Positions 1 to 7,692 of a stretch of 15,427 bases of DNA are shown one piece after another (position 1 is the first letter of the stretch; each line of letters begins with the position of its first letter). Source of the stretch: Bacillota bacterium (GTDB lineage: Bacteria; Bacillota_A; Clostridia; Tissierellales; Peptoniphilaceae); NCBI GenBank assembly GCA_023418535.1, contig JAEZZN010000134.1, forward strand, positions 1 to 15,427, given 5' to 3'. The translations under genes were made by a program, and so were the position numbers. Under the pieces are notes generated by a model that saw nothing but the letters and a program-made list of their open reading frames with translations, ran no database searches and was not told the DNA's origin.

Positions 1-59
1 TATCACAATTATACATTATGGAGGATTTTTTGGTGCTTGAAGCTAAAGCTTTTTTACCT

Positions 60-78
60 CCACCTGCATAGCAGGTGG
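60..78. repeat. Perfect 8-bp hairpin, possible insertion-sequence end or terminator
   Basis: CCACCTGC (60-67) and GCAGGTGG (71-78) form a perfect 8-bp stem with a 3-base ATA loop. A loose T-rich run (TTTATTGTTT) follows, so on the plus strand it could act as a weak terminator for a gene to the left of the window. A 17-codon open frame with an ATG at 18 (MEDFLVLEAKAFLPPPA) ends inside the loop. Its composition and the hairpin remind me of the right ends of IS200/IS605-type (tnpB) elements, but no transposase is present in the window. The biological identity is open. Confidence 0.4.
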
Positions 79-89
79 TTTATTGTTTC

Positions 90-124
90 GTTCACTTACG
101 TTCACTCAACTCACTAAAGTGAAC
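90..124. repeat. Short direct and inverted GTTCACT repeats
   Basis: GTTCACT occurs at 90-96 and again at 100-106, and its reverse complement AGTGAAC lies at 118-124. The second copy and the inverted copy can form a 7-bp stem with an 11-base loop. It sits between the 60-78 hairpin and the brnQ terminator. No function can be assigned. It could belong to the same possible mobile-element end. Confidence 0.4.
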
Positions 125-130
125 AAACAA

Positions 131-172
131 AAAAAGTTAGCGTATCTAAATTACTGATACACTAACTTTTTT
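131..172 (-). terminator. Rho-independent terminator of brnQ, probably bidirectional
   Basis: GTTAG (136-140) pairs with CTAAC (162-166) and GTATC (142-146) with GATAC (156-160). There is one C/A mismatch between the two stem blocks and a 9-base loop. A-runs on the left pair with or mirror T-runs on the right. Read on the minus strand, the stem begins a few bases after the brnQ stop and ends in a T-tract. Read on the plus strand it also ends in T6, so it could stop transcription from either side. Confidence 0.8.
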
Positions 173-180
173 ATTTTTAA

Positions 181-1494
181 TTAAATTTCTTCAGTATTAA
201 ATGCCTTACATATAACTAATGACACTAACATCATTATAAATGTTGGTATTACCCACTCTAATGAATAATTGTATAATGGTAATTTTGACAATATATTATT
301 AAAAATTTCTATTTCAATTCCAAACGCATTTAATCCTTGAATTATAGCTATTATTACTGTTGTATAGATTGTTAATTTATAAGATATTCTCTTAAAATTA
401 AATACATCTTGGAATAAGCATAATAAAATAATTACAAGTGCCACAGGATTTAAAGCTATAAGTATTGGAACTGAGAATTTTAATATTTCATTTAGACCAA
501 AATTAGCAAGAACCAATGAAACTAATGTAAAAAGTATAGCCCATGTCTTATATTGTGTTTTTGTTATTTCAGCAAAATATTGCCCTACCGATGTTATAAG
601 TCCAACAACTGTTGTTAAACAAGCTAGAGTAAATATAAGCCCTATTACAATTAGACCAAATGCTCCAAATATATTGTTCGTAACTCTAAATAAAACTTCT
701 CCACCATTACTTATATCTGAATATGTCCCTGATGTAGTCATACCAATATATGCAATCATTGCATATATTACAAATAATATTCCACCAGATATAAAACTTG
801 CATATGTTGTATATTTTATCTTATCTGATTCTTTATTTATCATATAATTATTAAAAGTTAATAGTATTACTACACCAAAATTAATTGAAACAAGTCCATC
901 CATTGTATTATAACCTTCAATGAATCCTTTAATTACAGGACTTTGATATGATGGATCTACATCTCCAATATTAACGGGTATTTTAAAAATTGCACCAAAA
1001 AATAATAAAATAATTAAAGCAAGTAATATTGGTGTCAACGCCTTTCCCATTCTATCTACTAATTTGCTTGGTTGTAAGCTTAAGAATAATGCTATTGCAA
1101 AAAATATTAATGTATATATTAAAAGCCATAATTTAATATTTGGATTTCCTGGGAAATATTGTCCTACAGACATTTCAAATGCTAAACTTGCATTTCTTGG
1201 AATAGCAATTCCTGGCCCAACAGAAAGATAAATAAGAACTGGATAAATAATTGCAAATAAAGGTCCTACCCTTCTTGATAATTTAGTTGGTCCATCTGCT
1301 TTAATAACTGCTATAATTCCTAGTACAGGAAATATAATTGCTGTAAGTGTAAATCCTAAAAGTGCTTTCCACATATTTGGACCAGCTAAATGTCCAAGCA
1401 TTGGTGGAAATATTAAATTTCCCGATCCAAAAAACATCGAGAAAAGAAGTAATGCTATACTAACAAATTCTTTTTTTGTTAAATTTCTTTTCAT
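181..1494 (-). CDS. brnQ: Branched-chain amino acid transport carrier BrnQ (LIVCS family)
   Basis: This is a predicted cation-coupled symporter importing leucine, isoleucine and valine across the cytoplasmic membrane. The 437 residues match the usual family length and are almost entirely hydrophobic, consistent with about 12 membrane spans. The N-terminal signature FGSGNLIFPP (residues 22-31), within the first span, is the family hallmark. Further conserved-looking glycine/proline-rich stretches follow, such as GPGIAIPRN near residue 93. The ATG has a strong AGGAGG ribosome-binding site a few bases upstream (around 1499-1504). It appears to be a single-gene unit, with a terminator directly after the stop and a 336-base gap upstream. 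I looked for a T-box or CodY-type operator, which often control this family in Firmicutes, and saw neither clearly. Family assignment is firm. The exact substrate preference among the three amino acids is inferred from the family. Confidence 0.93.
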   Translation of the reverse strand: MKRNLTKKEFVSIALLLFSMFFGSGNLIFPPMLGHLAGPNMWKALLGFTLTAIIFPVLGIIAVIKADGPTKLSRRVGPLFAIIYPVLIYLSVGPGIAIPRNASLAFEMSVGQYFPGNPNIKLWLLIYTLIFFAIALFLSLQPSKLVDRMGKALTPILLALIILLFFGAIFKIPVNIGDVDPSYQSPVIKGFIEGYNTMDGLVSINFGVVILLTFNNYMINKESDKIKYTTYASFISGGILFVIYAMIAYIGMTTSGTYSDISNGGEVLFRVTNNIFGAFGLIVIGLIFTLACLTTVVGLITSVGQYFAEITKTQYKTWAILFTLVSLVLANFGLNEILKFSVPILIALNPVALVIILLCLFQDVFNFKRISYKLTIYTTVIIAIIQGLNAFGIEIEIFNNILSKLPLYNYSLEWVIPTFIMMLVSLVICKAFNTEEI

Positions 1495-1783
1495 AAATCC
1501 TCCTAATCTATCAGACTATTTTACTCTAAAATTTATTTATATAGAATTAATATTAATATAGATGTATTATAATCTGTAATTTTTATTAAATTTGCTTCTA
1601 CTACTATTACTTAAAGCTGCTTTTTAAGCGATTCTACAAGTTATATTCTTCATTTAAATATTAATTATTTCATAAAAAATAATTAATATATTTTTATAAT
1701 TTTCTCCTTATTTTTATAATTATAACTTCCAAATATTATTTTTTCAATTTAGTCAAAAATATATCTTATGTACTAATATCAAC
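1495..1783. other. AT-rich gap between brnQ and the sigma-factor terminator; candidate brnQ promoter
   Basis: No open frame of credible coding quality is visible. The only promoter-like element for brnQ is a TATAAT on the minus strand at 1566-1571, about 65 bases before the RBS. Its upstream hexamer (CAAATT-like at 17 bp) is a poor -35, so this is a weak candidate. A small hairpin is formed by CTTAAA (1610-1615) and TTTAAG (1623-1628). There is no T-box core motif and no convincing CodY palindrome. Confidence 0.35.
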
Positions 1784-1816
1784 AAAAAAAGGCAAATCAA
1801 TAATGATTTACCTTTT
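1784..1816 (-). terminator. Rho-independent terminator ending the dnaN-to-sigma-factor transcription unit
   Basis: AAATCA (1794-1799) pairs with TGATTT (1804-1809) over a 4-base loop. After one C/A mismatch, GG (1791-1792) pairs with CC (1811-1812), extended by A/T pairs. On the minus strand the stem is followed by seven T residues. It lies about 15 bases past the stop of the sigma-factor gene. It is the first terminator seen downstream of the whole dnaA/dnaN/gyr/sigma gene run. Confidence 0.8.
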
Positions 1817-1830
1817 AAAATATTGAAATT

Positions 1831-2667
1831 TTATTCAATTTCGATATCCATAGCTTTTCTAAATTTCTTTAGTACTTTTTTTTCAATTCTTGAAACTGTC
1901 ATTTGACTTATTCCAAGTTTTTCTGCTATTGCTACTTGTGTTATTCTATCAAAATATCTATAAACGACTATCTGTCTTTCAACTTCTGTGAAATCTTTCA
2001 TCGCTTCTTTTATAAAATCCATATTTTCAATATGACTATAATTTTTATCTTCCTCACCTAAAATATCTGAAAAACTAAACTCTCTATTTTCTGATGAATT
2101 ATCTAAATTCTTATCAATTGATTGTGGTGAATATACTTGTGCAGCATCCATCACTTCAATTACCTCTTCTGATGAAACTTCTAAATATTTAGCAATTTCA
2201 TCTATAGACGGATTTCTTTGTAGTCTTTGAGTTAATGTGTTTTTAGCAATATTTATACGTTTAGAAAATTCTTGAATTCTTCTTGGAACTCGAATTATCC
2301 AACCCTTATCTCTGAAATATCTTTTAATTTCTCCAGTAATAGTAGGTGTTGCATACGATGAAAATTCAAAACCTCTATCAGTATTAAATCTATCTATTGC
2401 AAGGATTAGACTTAAAGAAGCAATTTGATACAAATCATCGTATTCTATCCCACGATTTGAGTATTTTTTAGCAAATATTTCAGCTATATATAAATTTTCT
2501 TCTATGAGATAATCTCTGACTTGCTTTATTTCTCTCTTAATTTTTTGTAATTCTTTTTTACTTTCTGGAGAGTCTTCTTTTTCAAGCTTCTCTTCTTTAT
2601 CTCTCAATAATTCAAGCTTTTTGAATTCTTCATAATATTTAATTTGGTTATTTTCTTTTTTTGCCAT
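1831..2667 (-). CDS. sigB: RNA polymerase sigma factor of the SigB/SigF/SigG family
   Basis: This alternative sigma-70-type factor directs core RNA polymerase to a stress or developmental regulon. Region 2 spans about residues 57-130, including EYDDLYQIASLSLILAIDRF and FSSYATPTITGEIKRYFRDK followed by WIIRVPRR, typical of the SigB/F/G group. Region 3 lies near 131-175. Region 4 lies near 225-272, with the helix-turn-helix VAIAEKLGISQMTVSRIEKK. The protein has 278 residues, slightly longer than usual for the group. The excess is a highly charged, probably coiled-coil N-terminal segment (residues 10-52). The ATG has only a weak AAGG-type Shine-Dalgarno, 15 bases after the rsbW-like stop, suggesting translation partly coupled to it. 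The neighbours are its presumed anti-sigma and anti-anti-sigma proteins, and a terminator follows. The symbol is by analogy to SigB. No sporulation genes are in the window to argue for SigF. Confidence 0.88.
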   Translation of the reverse strand: MAKKENNQIKYYEEFKKLELLRDKEEKLEKEDSPESKKELQKIKREIKQVRDYLIEENLYIAEIFAKKYSNRGIEYDDLYQIASLSLILAIDRFNTDRGFEFSSYATPTITGEIKRYFRDKGWIIRVPRRIQEFSKRINIAKNTLTQRLQRNPSIDEIAKYLEVSSEEVIEVMDAAQVYSPQSIDKNLDNSSENREFSFSDILGEEDKNYSHIENMDFIKEAMKDFTEVERQIVVYRYFDRITQVAIAEKLGISQMTVSRIEKKVLKKFRKAMDIEIE

Positions 2668-2682
2668 AATTAACCTTATATC

Positions 2683-3027
2683 TTATAATTCAACACTTAC
2701 AATTACTCTTTCATCTTCAAATTTTATATCATCTGCAAGAGCTATAAGTATTTGTTTTTTCAATTCAAATTGAGCTTCGTTTAATCCTTCTATTTGAGTT
2801 TTATGTCTGTAAGTTACTATATCTAGTTTATTATCATTAATAATAAAATCAAATTTAATTTCATCCAAATCACAAAGTAAATATGTGAATAATTCTGAAA
2901 CTATAACTTTTATATCTTCAATAGCTTCTATATCAAACCCCATAGAATTCGCTATAGATGCAGATGCTAATCTCAACATTTGTGTATATTTAGGATTACT
3001 AGGTATAGCAAATTTTATAATATCCAT
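2683..3027 (-). CDS. rsbW: RsbW/SpoIIAB-like anti-sigma factor with degenerate ATP-binding motifs
   Basis: This is a presumed anti-sigma factor that binds the adjacent sigma factor. The fold is recognisable from IPSNPKYTQMLRLASASIANSMGF (8-31), then EAIEDIKVIVSELFTYLL (34-51), which mirrors the N-box helix of RsbW and SpoIIAB. A C-terminal DERVIVSVEL strand closes the domain. It is only 114 residues, well short of the roughly 135-160 usual for the family. The N-box Asn four residues after the catalytic Glu (E45) is Tyr49. The DxGxG box position reads RHKTQ (74-78), and the GxGL-type box is replaced by FELK. ATP binding and serine-kinase activity are therefore doubtful. A good GGAGGA RBS precedes the ATG, which overlaps the upstream rsbV-like stop by one base (TAATG), implying translational coupling. 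The role is inferred from context; loss of the motifs is seen directly. Confidence 0.78.
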   Translation of the reverse strand: MDIIKFAIPSNPKYTQMLRLASASIANSMGFDIEAIEDIKVIVSELFTYLLCDLDEIKFDFIINDNKLDIVTYRHKTQIEGLNEAQFELKKQILIALADDIKFEDERVIVSVEL

Positions 3028-3332
3028 TATTCCTCCATACCTAAAATTTCATCAAGCTCTGTTATTTTAAATAATTTATAGATATTTCTTTTTGCATTTT
3101 TAACTTTTAAATTTCTACCTTTTTCTAAAGCTGTTTTATAAATGGTCATTACAACTCCAAGTCCTGTAGAATCAATATAATCTAAATCTTTTAAATCTAA
3201 AACAATGTCTTTTGATCCATCTATTCTATTTAAAATATCTTCTTTAAAATCATCAACTACATTTATATCTAAATCTCCACTTAATTGTGCTATTAAACTA
3301 TTCTCTTCAGAATAATTCACATCAAAAGTCAT
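3027..3332 (-). CDS. rsbV: RsbV/SpoIIAA-like anti-anti-sigma factor (STAS domain)
   Basis: This single STAS-domain protein of 101 residues is normal for the family. In established systems the unphosphorylated form binds the anti-sigma factor and frees the sigma factor, and phosphorylation of a serine switches it off. The motif LDLKDLDYIDSTGLGVV carries the phospho-acceptor at Ser55 within DSTGLG (54-59). The early GDLD (19-22) and the C-terminal KLFKITELDEIL are also typical. The RBS AGGAG is built into the gyrA stop codon (TAGGAG) and the start lies 8 bases after that stop, so expression looks tied to gyrA. The gene overlaps the rsbW-like start by one base. What recognises the retained serine is unclear, given the degenerate partner. 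A separate kinase, phosphatase or sensor would have to be encoded elsewhere. Confidence 0.88.
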   Translation of the reverse strand: MTFDVNYSEENSLIAQLSGDLDINVVDDFKEDILNRIDGSKDIVLDLKDLDYIDSTGLGVVMTIYKTALEKGRNLKVKNAKRNIYKLFKITELDEILGMEE

Positions 3333-3340
3333 ATTAACTC

Positions 3341-5773
3341 CTATTCTATATCAGCAATGTATTTAGCACATGCTACTATTTTTTCATTATCTTTTTTAAC
3401 TTTCTTTAAAATAACGCCTTGGGTATGTCTACCTAGTGTTGAAATATCCTTAACTAATAATCTTATGATATCACCTTTAGCTGATACTAAAATTATTTCA
3501 TCGTCCATATTTACTAGCTTAGTAGCCACAATTTTACCTGTTTTTTTAGTGGTTTTATATGTTTTTACACCTTTACCACCTCTTTTTTGAACATTATAAT
3601 GTTTCAATAATGTCTTTTTACCAAAACCATTTTCAGTTACATTAAATAGATATTCATTATCATCTAATATACTTAAATCAACAACAAAATCATCTTTATT
3701 CAATGTAATTGCTTTTACTCCAGCTGCTGATCTACCCATAGGTCTAACATCATCCATGCTAAACATTATTGATTGTCCATCAGATGTTACAACTACAGCT
3801 TCATTGCCTTTTTCAACTACTCTTGCAGCTATTAATTCATCATCTTCATTTAATGTTAATGCAATTATTCCAGAAGTTCTGATATTTGCAAATTCCTCTA
3901 TATTAGTTTTCTTAATCTTCCCTTCTTTTGTTGCAAAAACTATGAATTGTTCACCATCATTTAATACGATTGGAAGTACTTGAGTAACTTTTTCATCCGA
4001 CTGTAATGGAAGTAAATTAATAATTGCTTGACCTTTAGATTGTCTCTTAGCGTCTCTTATTTCGTATGCTTTCTTCATGTATACTCTACCTTTATTTGTA
4101 AAGAATAGAATATTATCATGAGTAGATGTTACAAATAAATCTTGTACGAAATCATCATCTTTTGTAGTCATCCCAACTACACCCTTTCCTCCTCTATTTT
4201 GAACTTTATAGGTATCCGCTGGAATTCTCTTTATATAACCTTGATTTGTAAGAGTAATTATTACTTCTTCTTCCTCAATTAAATCTTCATCTTCGATATC
4301 ATCGATAGCAGTTCTTATCTTAGTTCTTCTATCATCAGAGTATTTTTCTTTAATTTCATTCAATTCATCTTTGATGATTCCCATTAAAAGTTTTTCATCA
4401 GCTAAGATTGCCTTTAAATTTTTAATAGTTTCTAAAAGTTGTTTATATTCTTCTTCAAGCTTTTCTACATTTAGACCATTAAGTCTCTTTAATTGCATAT
4501 CAAGTATCGCTTGACCTTGTATGTCAGTTAATCCGAATCTCTTTGTAAATTCTTTCTTTATTTCTTCATCATCGTAATTTGAACGAATAATTTTAACTAT
4601 TTCGTCAATATTGTCATAAGCTATTCTTAAACCTTCAACAATATGAGCTCTAGCTTCTGCTTTTTCTAAATCAAATATAGTTCTTCTAGTTACTACATCC
4701 TTTTGATGTTCAATATAATAATGAATTAATTCTCTTAGTGAAAGAACTTTTGGAATTCCATCTACTAATGCTAAATTAATAATACCAAATGTTGTAGTCA
4801 ATTGAGTTTGCTTATATAGATTATTTAAAACTACATTAGGATTAGCATCTCTCTTTGTTTCAATAACTATACGCATACCATTTCTATTAGATTCATCTCT
4901 AATATCTGAAATTCCTTCAATTTTTTTATCTCTAACAAGTTCAGCAATCTTCATAATAAGTCTTGCTCTATTTACTTGATAAGGAATTTCTGAAACTATA
5001 ATTCTATGTTTAGATTTATACTCTTCAATTGTTGCTTCAGCTCTAACTTTGATTTTCCCACGACCAGTTTTATAGGCTTCAATAATTTCTTTTTTACCCA
5101 TAATATTCGCACCTGTTGGAAAATCAGGACCTTTTATATGCTTCATAAGTCCTTCAACAGTAATTTCTGGATCATCAATATATGCAATACATCCATCTAT
5201 AGTTTCACCTAAATTATGTGGTGCCATATTTGTGGCCATACCTACTGCAATACCTGCAGATCCATTTACAATTAAATTTGGAAATCTAGCAGGTAATACC
5301 TTAGGTTCTAGTTCTTCTTCATCAAAGTTTGGTTGAAAATCTACTGTATCTTTATTTATGTCTCTCAACATTTCTTGAGCAAGTCTTGTCATTCTTACTT
5401 CAGTATAACGTTGAGCAGCAGCTCCATCACCATCGATAGAACCAAAGTTACCTTGTCCATCTACAAGCATATATCTTGTATTAAAGTCTTGTGCTAATCT
5501 TACAACTGCATCATAAATAGCTGTGTCTCCATGAGGATGGAAACGACCCATTACTTCCCCTACAAGTCTTGCTGATTTTCTATGTGGTTTATTTGGAGCT
5601 AAACCTAATTGACTCATTCCGTATAATATTCTTCTGTGTACTGGTTTTAACCCATCTCTAACATCAGGAAGTGCTCTTGAAACAATAACTGACATTGAAT
5701 AATCGAGATAGGACTGTTTCATCTTTTGTTCTATATCTTGTAAAATGATATTTGATTTATCAAATTCTGTCAT
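3341..5773 (-). CDS. gyrA: DNA gyrase subunit A
   Basis: This is the breakage-reunion subunit of the type II topoisomerase that introduces negative supercoils, working as A2B2 with GyrB. It has 810 residues, a normal length. The active-site tyrosine is Tyr123 in AAQRYTEVRM. The quinolone-contact region HPHGDTAIYDAVVRLAQ has Thr84 and Asp88 at the positions of E. coli Ser83 and Asp87. Thr is a natural wild-type residue in several species and is not itself evidence of resistance. A long coiled-coil and tower region follows. The C-terminal beta-pinwheel contains QKRGGKG near residue 746, a slightly altered GyrA box (canonical QRRGGKG), plus a related QNRGGKG near 525. This marks GyrA rather than ParC. 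The start is 8 bases after gyrB, with TAGGAG overlapping the gyrB stop. It is the sixth gene of the minus-strand run. Confidence 0.97.
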   Translation of the reverse strand: MTEFDKSNIILQDIEQKMKQSYLDYSMSVIVSRALPDVRDGLKPVHRRILYGMSQLGLAPNKPHRKSARLVGEVMGRFHPHGDTAIYDAVVRLAQDFNTRYMLVDGQGNFGSIDGDGAAAQRYTEVRMTRLAQEMLRDINKDTVDFQPNFDEEELEPKVLPARFPNLIVNGSAGIAVGMATNMAPHNLGETIDGCIAYIDDPEITVEGLMKHIKGPDFPTGANIMGKKEIIEAYKTGRGKIKVRAEATIEEYKSKHRIIVSEIPYQVNRARLIMKIAELVRDKKIEGISDIRDESNRNGMRIVIETKRDANPNVVLNNLYKQTQLTTTFGIINLALVDGIPKVLSLRELIHYYIEHQKDVVTRRTIFDLEKAEARAHIVEGLRIAYDNIDEIVKIIRSNYDDEEIKKEFTKRFGLTDIQGQAILDMQLKRLNGLNVEKLEEEYKQLLETIKNLKAILADEKLLMGIIKDELNEIKEKYSDDRRTKIRTAIDDIEDEDLIEEEEVIITLTNQGYIKRIPADTYKVQNRGGKGVVGMTTKDDDFVQDLFVTSTHDNILFFTNKGRVYMKKAYEIRDAKRQSKGQAIINLLPLQSDEKVTQVLPIVLNDGEQFIVFATKEGKIKKTNIEEFANIRTSGIIALTLNEDDELIAARVVEKGNEAVVVTSDGQSIMFSMDDVRPMGRSAAGVKAITLNKDDFVVDLSILDDNEYLFNVTENGFGKKTLLKHYNVQKRGGKGVKTYKTTKKTGKIVATKLVNMDDEIILVSAKGDIIRLLVKDISTLGRHTQGVILKKVKKDNEKIVACAKYIADIE

Positions 5774-5781
5774 ATTTTCTC

Positions 5782-7692
5782 CTATGCATCAATATTCTTA
5801 GCGTATTGGGCGTTTTCTTCTATAAATTCTCTTCTTGGTTCTACCTTATCTCCCATTAATGTACTAAAAGTTTCATCAAGAGTAAGAGAATCATTATCTA
5901 TTTTAACTTGAACTAAAATTCTATGATCTGGATCCATTGTAGTTTCCCACAATTGTTCAGCATTCATTTCACCAAGCCCTTTATATCTTGATAATTTATA
6001 GTTTTCTCCTTCAATATTATCTAAAACTACTTTCAACTCTCTTTCATCATATACATATCTCTCTGATTTTCCTTGAGTTACCTTAAATAGTGGAGGTTGA
6101 GCTATAAATACTCTACCGTTCTCTATTAAAGGTCTCAAATATCTAAATAAGAAAGTAAGTAAAAGTGTATCTATATGAGATCCGTCAACGTCAGCATCCG
6201 TCATGATAATTATTTTTCCATATCTTAAATTCTCTATATTAAATTCACTTCCGATACCTGTACCAAAAGCAGTTATTAAAGCTTGGATTTCTTCAGAAGA
6301 TAAAACTTTTCCTTCTCTAGCTTTTTCAACATTCATTATCTTACCTTTTATAGGTAAAATAGCTTGTGTTCTATTGTCTCTTCCAAGTTTTGCTGAACCG
6401 CCCGCAGAATCCCCTTCGACTATAAATATCTCATTTTCAGAAATATCTGTAGATTGACATTCTGCCAATTTTCCTGGAAGTGTAGTATTAGTTAAGATAC
6501 TATTTTTTTGTCTAGATATATCTCTAGCTTTCTTTGATGCTTCTCTAGCTCTTCTTGAAGCCTCTGTCTTATCTATAATTATCTTTGCAATTTTTGGATT
6601 TTCTTCTAAAAATGTAGATAATTGATCTACTAAAAATGAATCTACTATACCACGCATTTCTGAAGATCCAAGTTTGGATTTTGTTTGTCCTTCAAATTGT
6701 GGATTCTTAAGTTTTACAGCAACTATTGCTGTAATACCTTCTCTTATATCTTCACCTGCAAAGTTTTCATCTTTTTCTTTCAATAAATTATATTCTCTAG
6801 CATAATTATTCAAAGCCTTAGTAAGTCCGGATCTAAACCCTGTTAAATGCGTACCGCCCTCAGGTGTTAATACTGTATTTGCAAATGAGAAGATATTTTC
6901 TGAATAAGCATCTGTATATTGAATAGCTATATCAACTTCAGAACCATCTGTCATTCCCTTAAAATGCATAATCTCATCATGAATCGGTCTTTTCTTTCTA
7001 TTTAAATACTCAACAAAGGATGCAAGTCCACCTTCAGCATAAAATTCTTCTTTATGATACTCACCACGATTATCTATAAATATCAATCTTAGACCTTGAT
7101 TTAAGAATGACATTTCTAAAAATCTTTTACTTAGAGTATTTCTATCAAATTCTATCGTTTCAAATATTTCATCATCTGGCCAAAATCTTATCTTTGTTCC
7201 AGTTTCATCAGTCGCTTCATTTTTCTTAAGTTTAGTTTCTGTATGACCTCTTGAAAATTCTTGAGTATATCTATATCCATCTCTTTTAACTTCTGCAATC
7301 ATCTTTTTAGAAAGAGCATTAACTACAGAAACACCAACACCATGCAAACCTCCTGAGAATTGGTAAGCTTCTGAATCAAATTTACCACCAGCATGCAATA
7401 TAGTTAATACTGTTTCTAAAGTAGATTTTCCTGTCGATTCATGTTTTTTAACAGGAATACCTGAACCATTATCGGAAATTTCAATTGAACCATCTTCATA
7501 TATTTCTATAGTAATTGTATCGGCTCTTCCAGCTAAAGCTTCGTCTACAGAGTTATCAACTACTTCATATACCAAATGATGAAGTCCTCTTTCATCTGTT
7601 GATCCAATATACATACCAGGTCTTACACGAACCGCTTCAAGTCCTTCTAACACCCTAATATTGGATTCACTATATCCATTATTTTTTGCCAT
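5782..7692 (-). CDS. gyrB: DNA gyrase subunit B
   Basis: This is the ATPase subunit of gyrase. At 636 residues it is typical for Gram-positive GyrB. The N-terminal GHKL ATPase shows EVVDNSVDEALAG, DNGSGIP and GGLHGVGVSVVNALS in order. The transducer domain follows. The Toprim region carries IVEGDSAGGSAK and MTDADVDGSHI, with the acidic residues that bind Mg2+. The C-terminal tail EPRREFIEENAQ is the family ending. The ATG lies inside the last codons of recF (14-base overlap) and has an AAAGGAATAGGA-type RBS, so translation is probably coupled to recF. No remB/yaaB gene separates the two as it does in B. subtilis. Protein identity is certain. Confidence 0.97.
   Translation of the reverse strand: MAKNNGYSESNIRVLEGLEAVRVRPGMYIGSTDERGLHHLVYEVVDNSVDEALAGRADTITIEIYEDGSIEISDNGSGIPVKKHESTGKSTLETVLTILHAGGKFDSEAYQFSGGLHGVGVSVVNALSKKMIAEVKRDGYRYTQEFSRGHTETKLKKNEATDETGTKIRFWPDDEIFETIEFDRNTLSKRFLEMSFLNQGLRLIFIDNRGEYHKEEFYAEGGLASFVEYLNRKKRPIHDEIMHFKGMTDGSEVDIAIQYTDAYSENIFSFANTVLTPEGGTHLTGFRSGLTKALNNYAREYNLLKEKDENFAGEDIREGITAIVAVKLKNPQFEGQTKSKLGSSEMRGIVDSFLVDQLSTFLEENPKIAKIIIDKTEASRRAREASKKARDISRQKNSILTNTTLPGKLAECQSTDISENEIFIVEGDSAGGSAKLGRDNRTQAILPIKGKIMNVEKAREGKVLSSEEIQALITAFGTGIGSEFNIENLRYGKIIIMTDADVDGSHIDTLLLTFLFRYLRPLIENGRVFIAQPPLFKVTQGKSERYVYDERELKVVLDNIEGENYKLSRYKGLGEMNAEQLWETTMDPDHRILVQVKIDNDSLTLDETFSTLMGDKVEPRREFIEENAQYAKNIDA

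Noticed and set aside
1495..1783. A T-box or CodY operator controlling brnQ
   Set aside because: Looked for because such control is common for this family. No T-box core (TGGNACCGCG-like) and no AATTTTC-type palindrome of acceptable match is present on the minus strand.
3341..5773. ParC (topoisomerase IV) or a quinolone-resistant GyrA
   Set aside because: The GyrA-box-like QKRGGKG and the adjacent gyrB indicate GyrA. Thr84 is a natural variant at the Ser83 position, not one of the known resistance changes.
2885..6457. Several plus-strand open frames of 61-84 codons opposite rsbW, gyrA and gyrB
   Set aside because: They are antisense shadows of well-conserved genes, without RBS or recognisable products.
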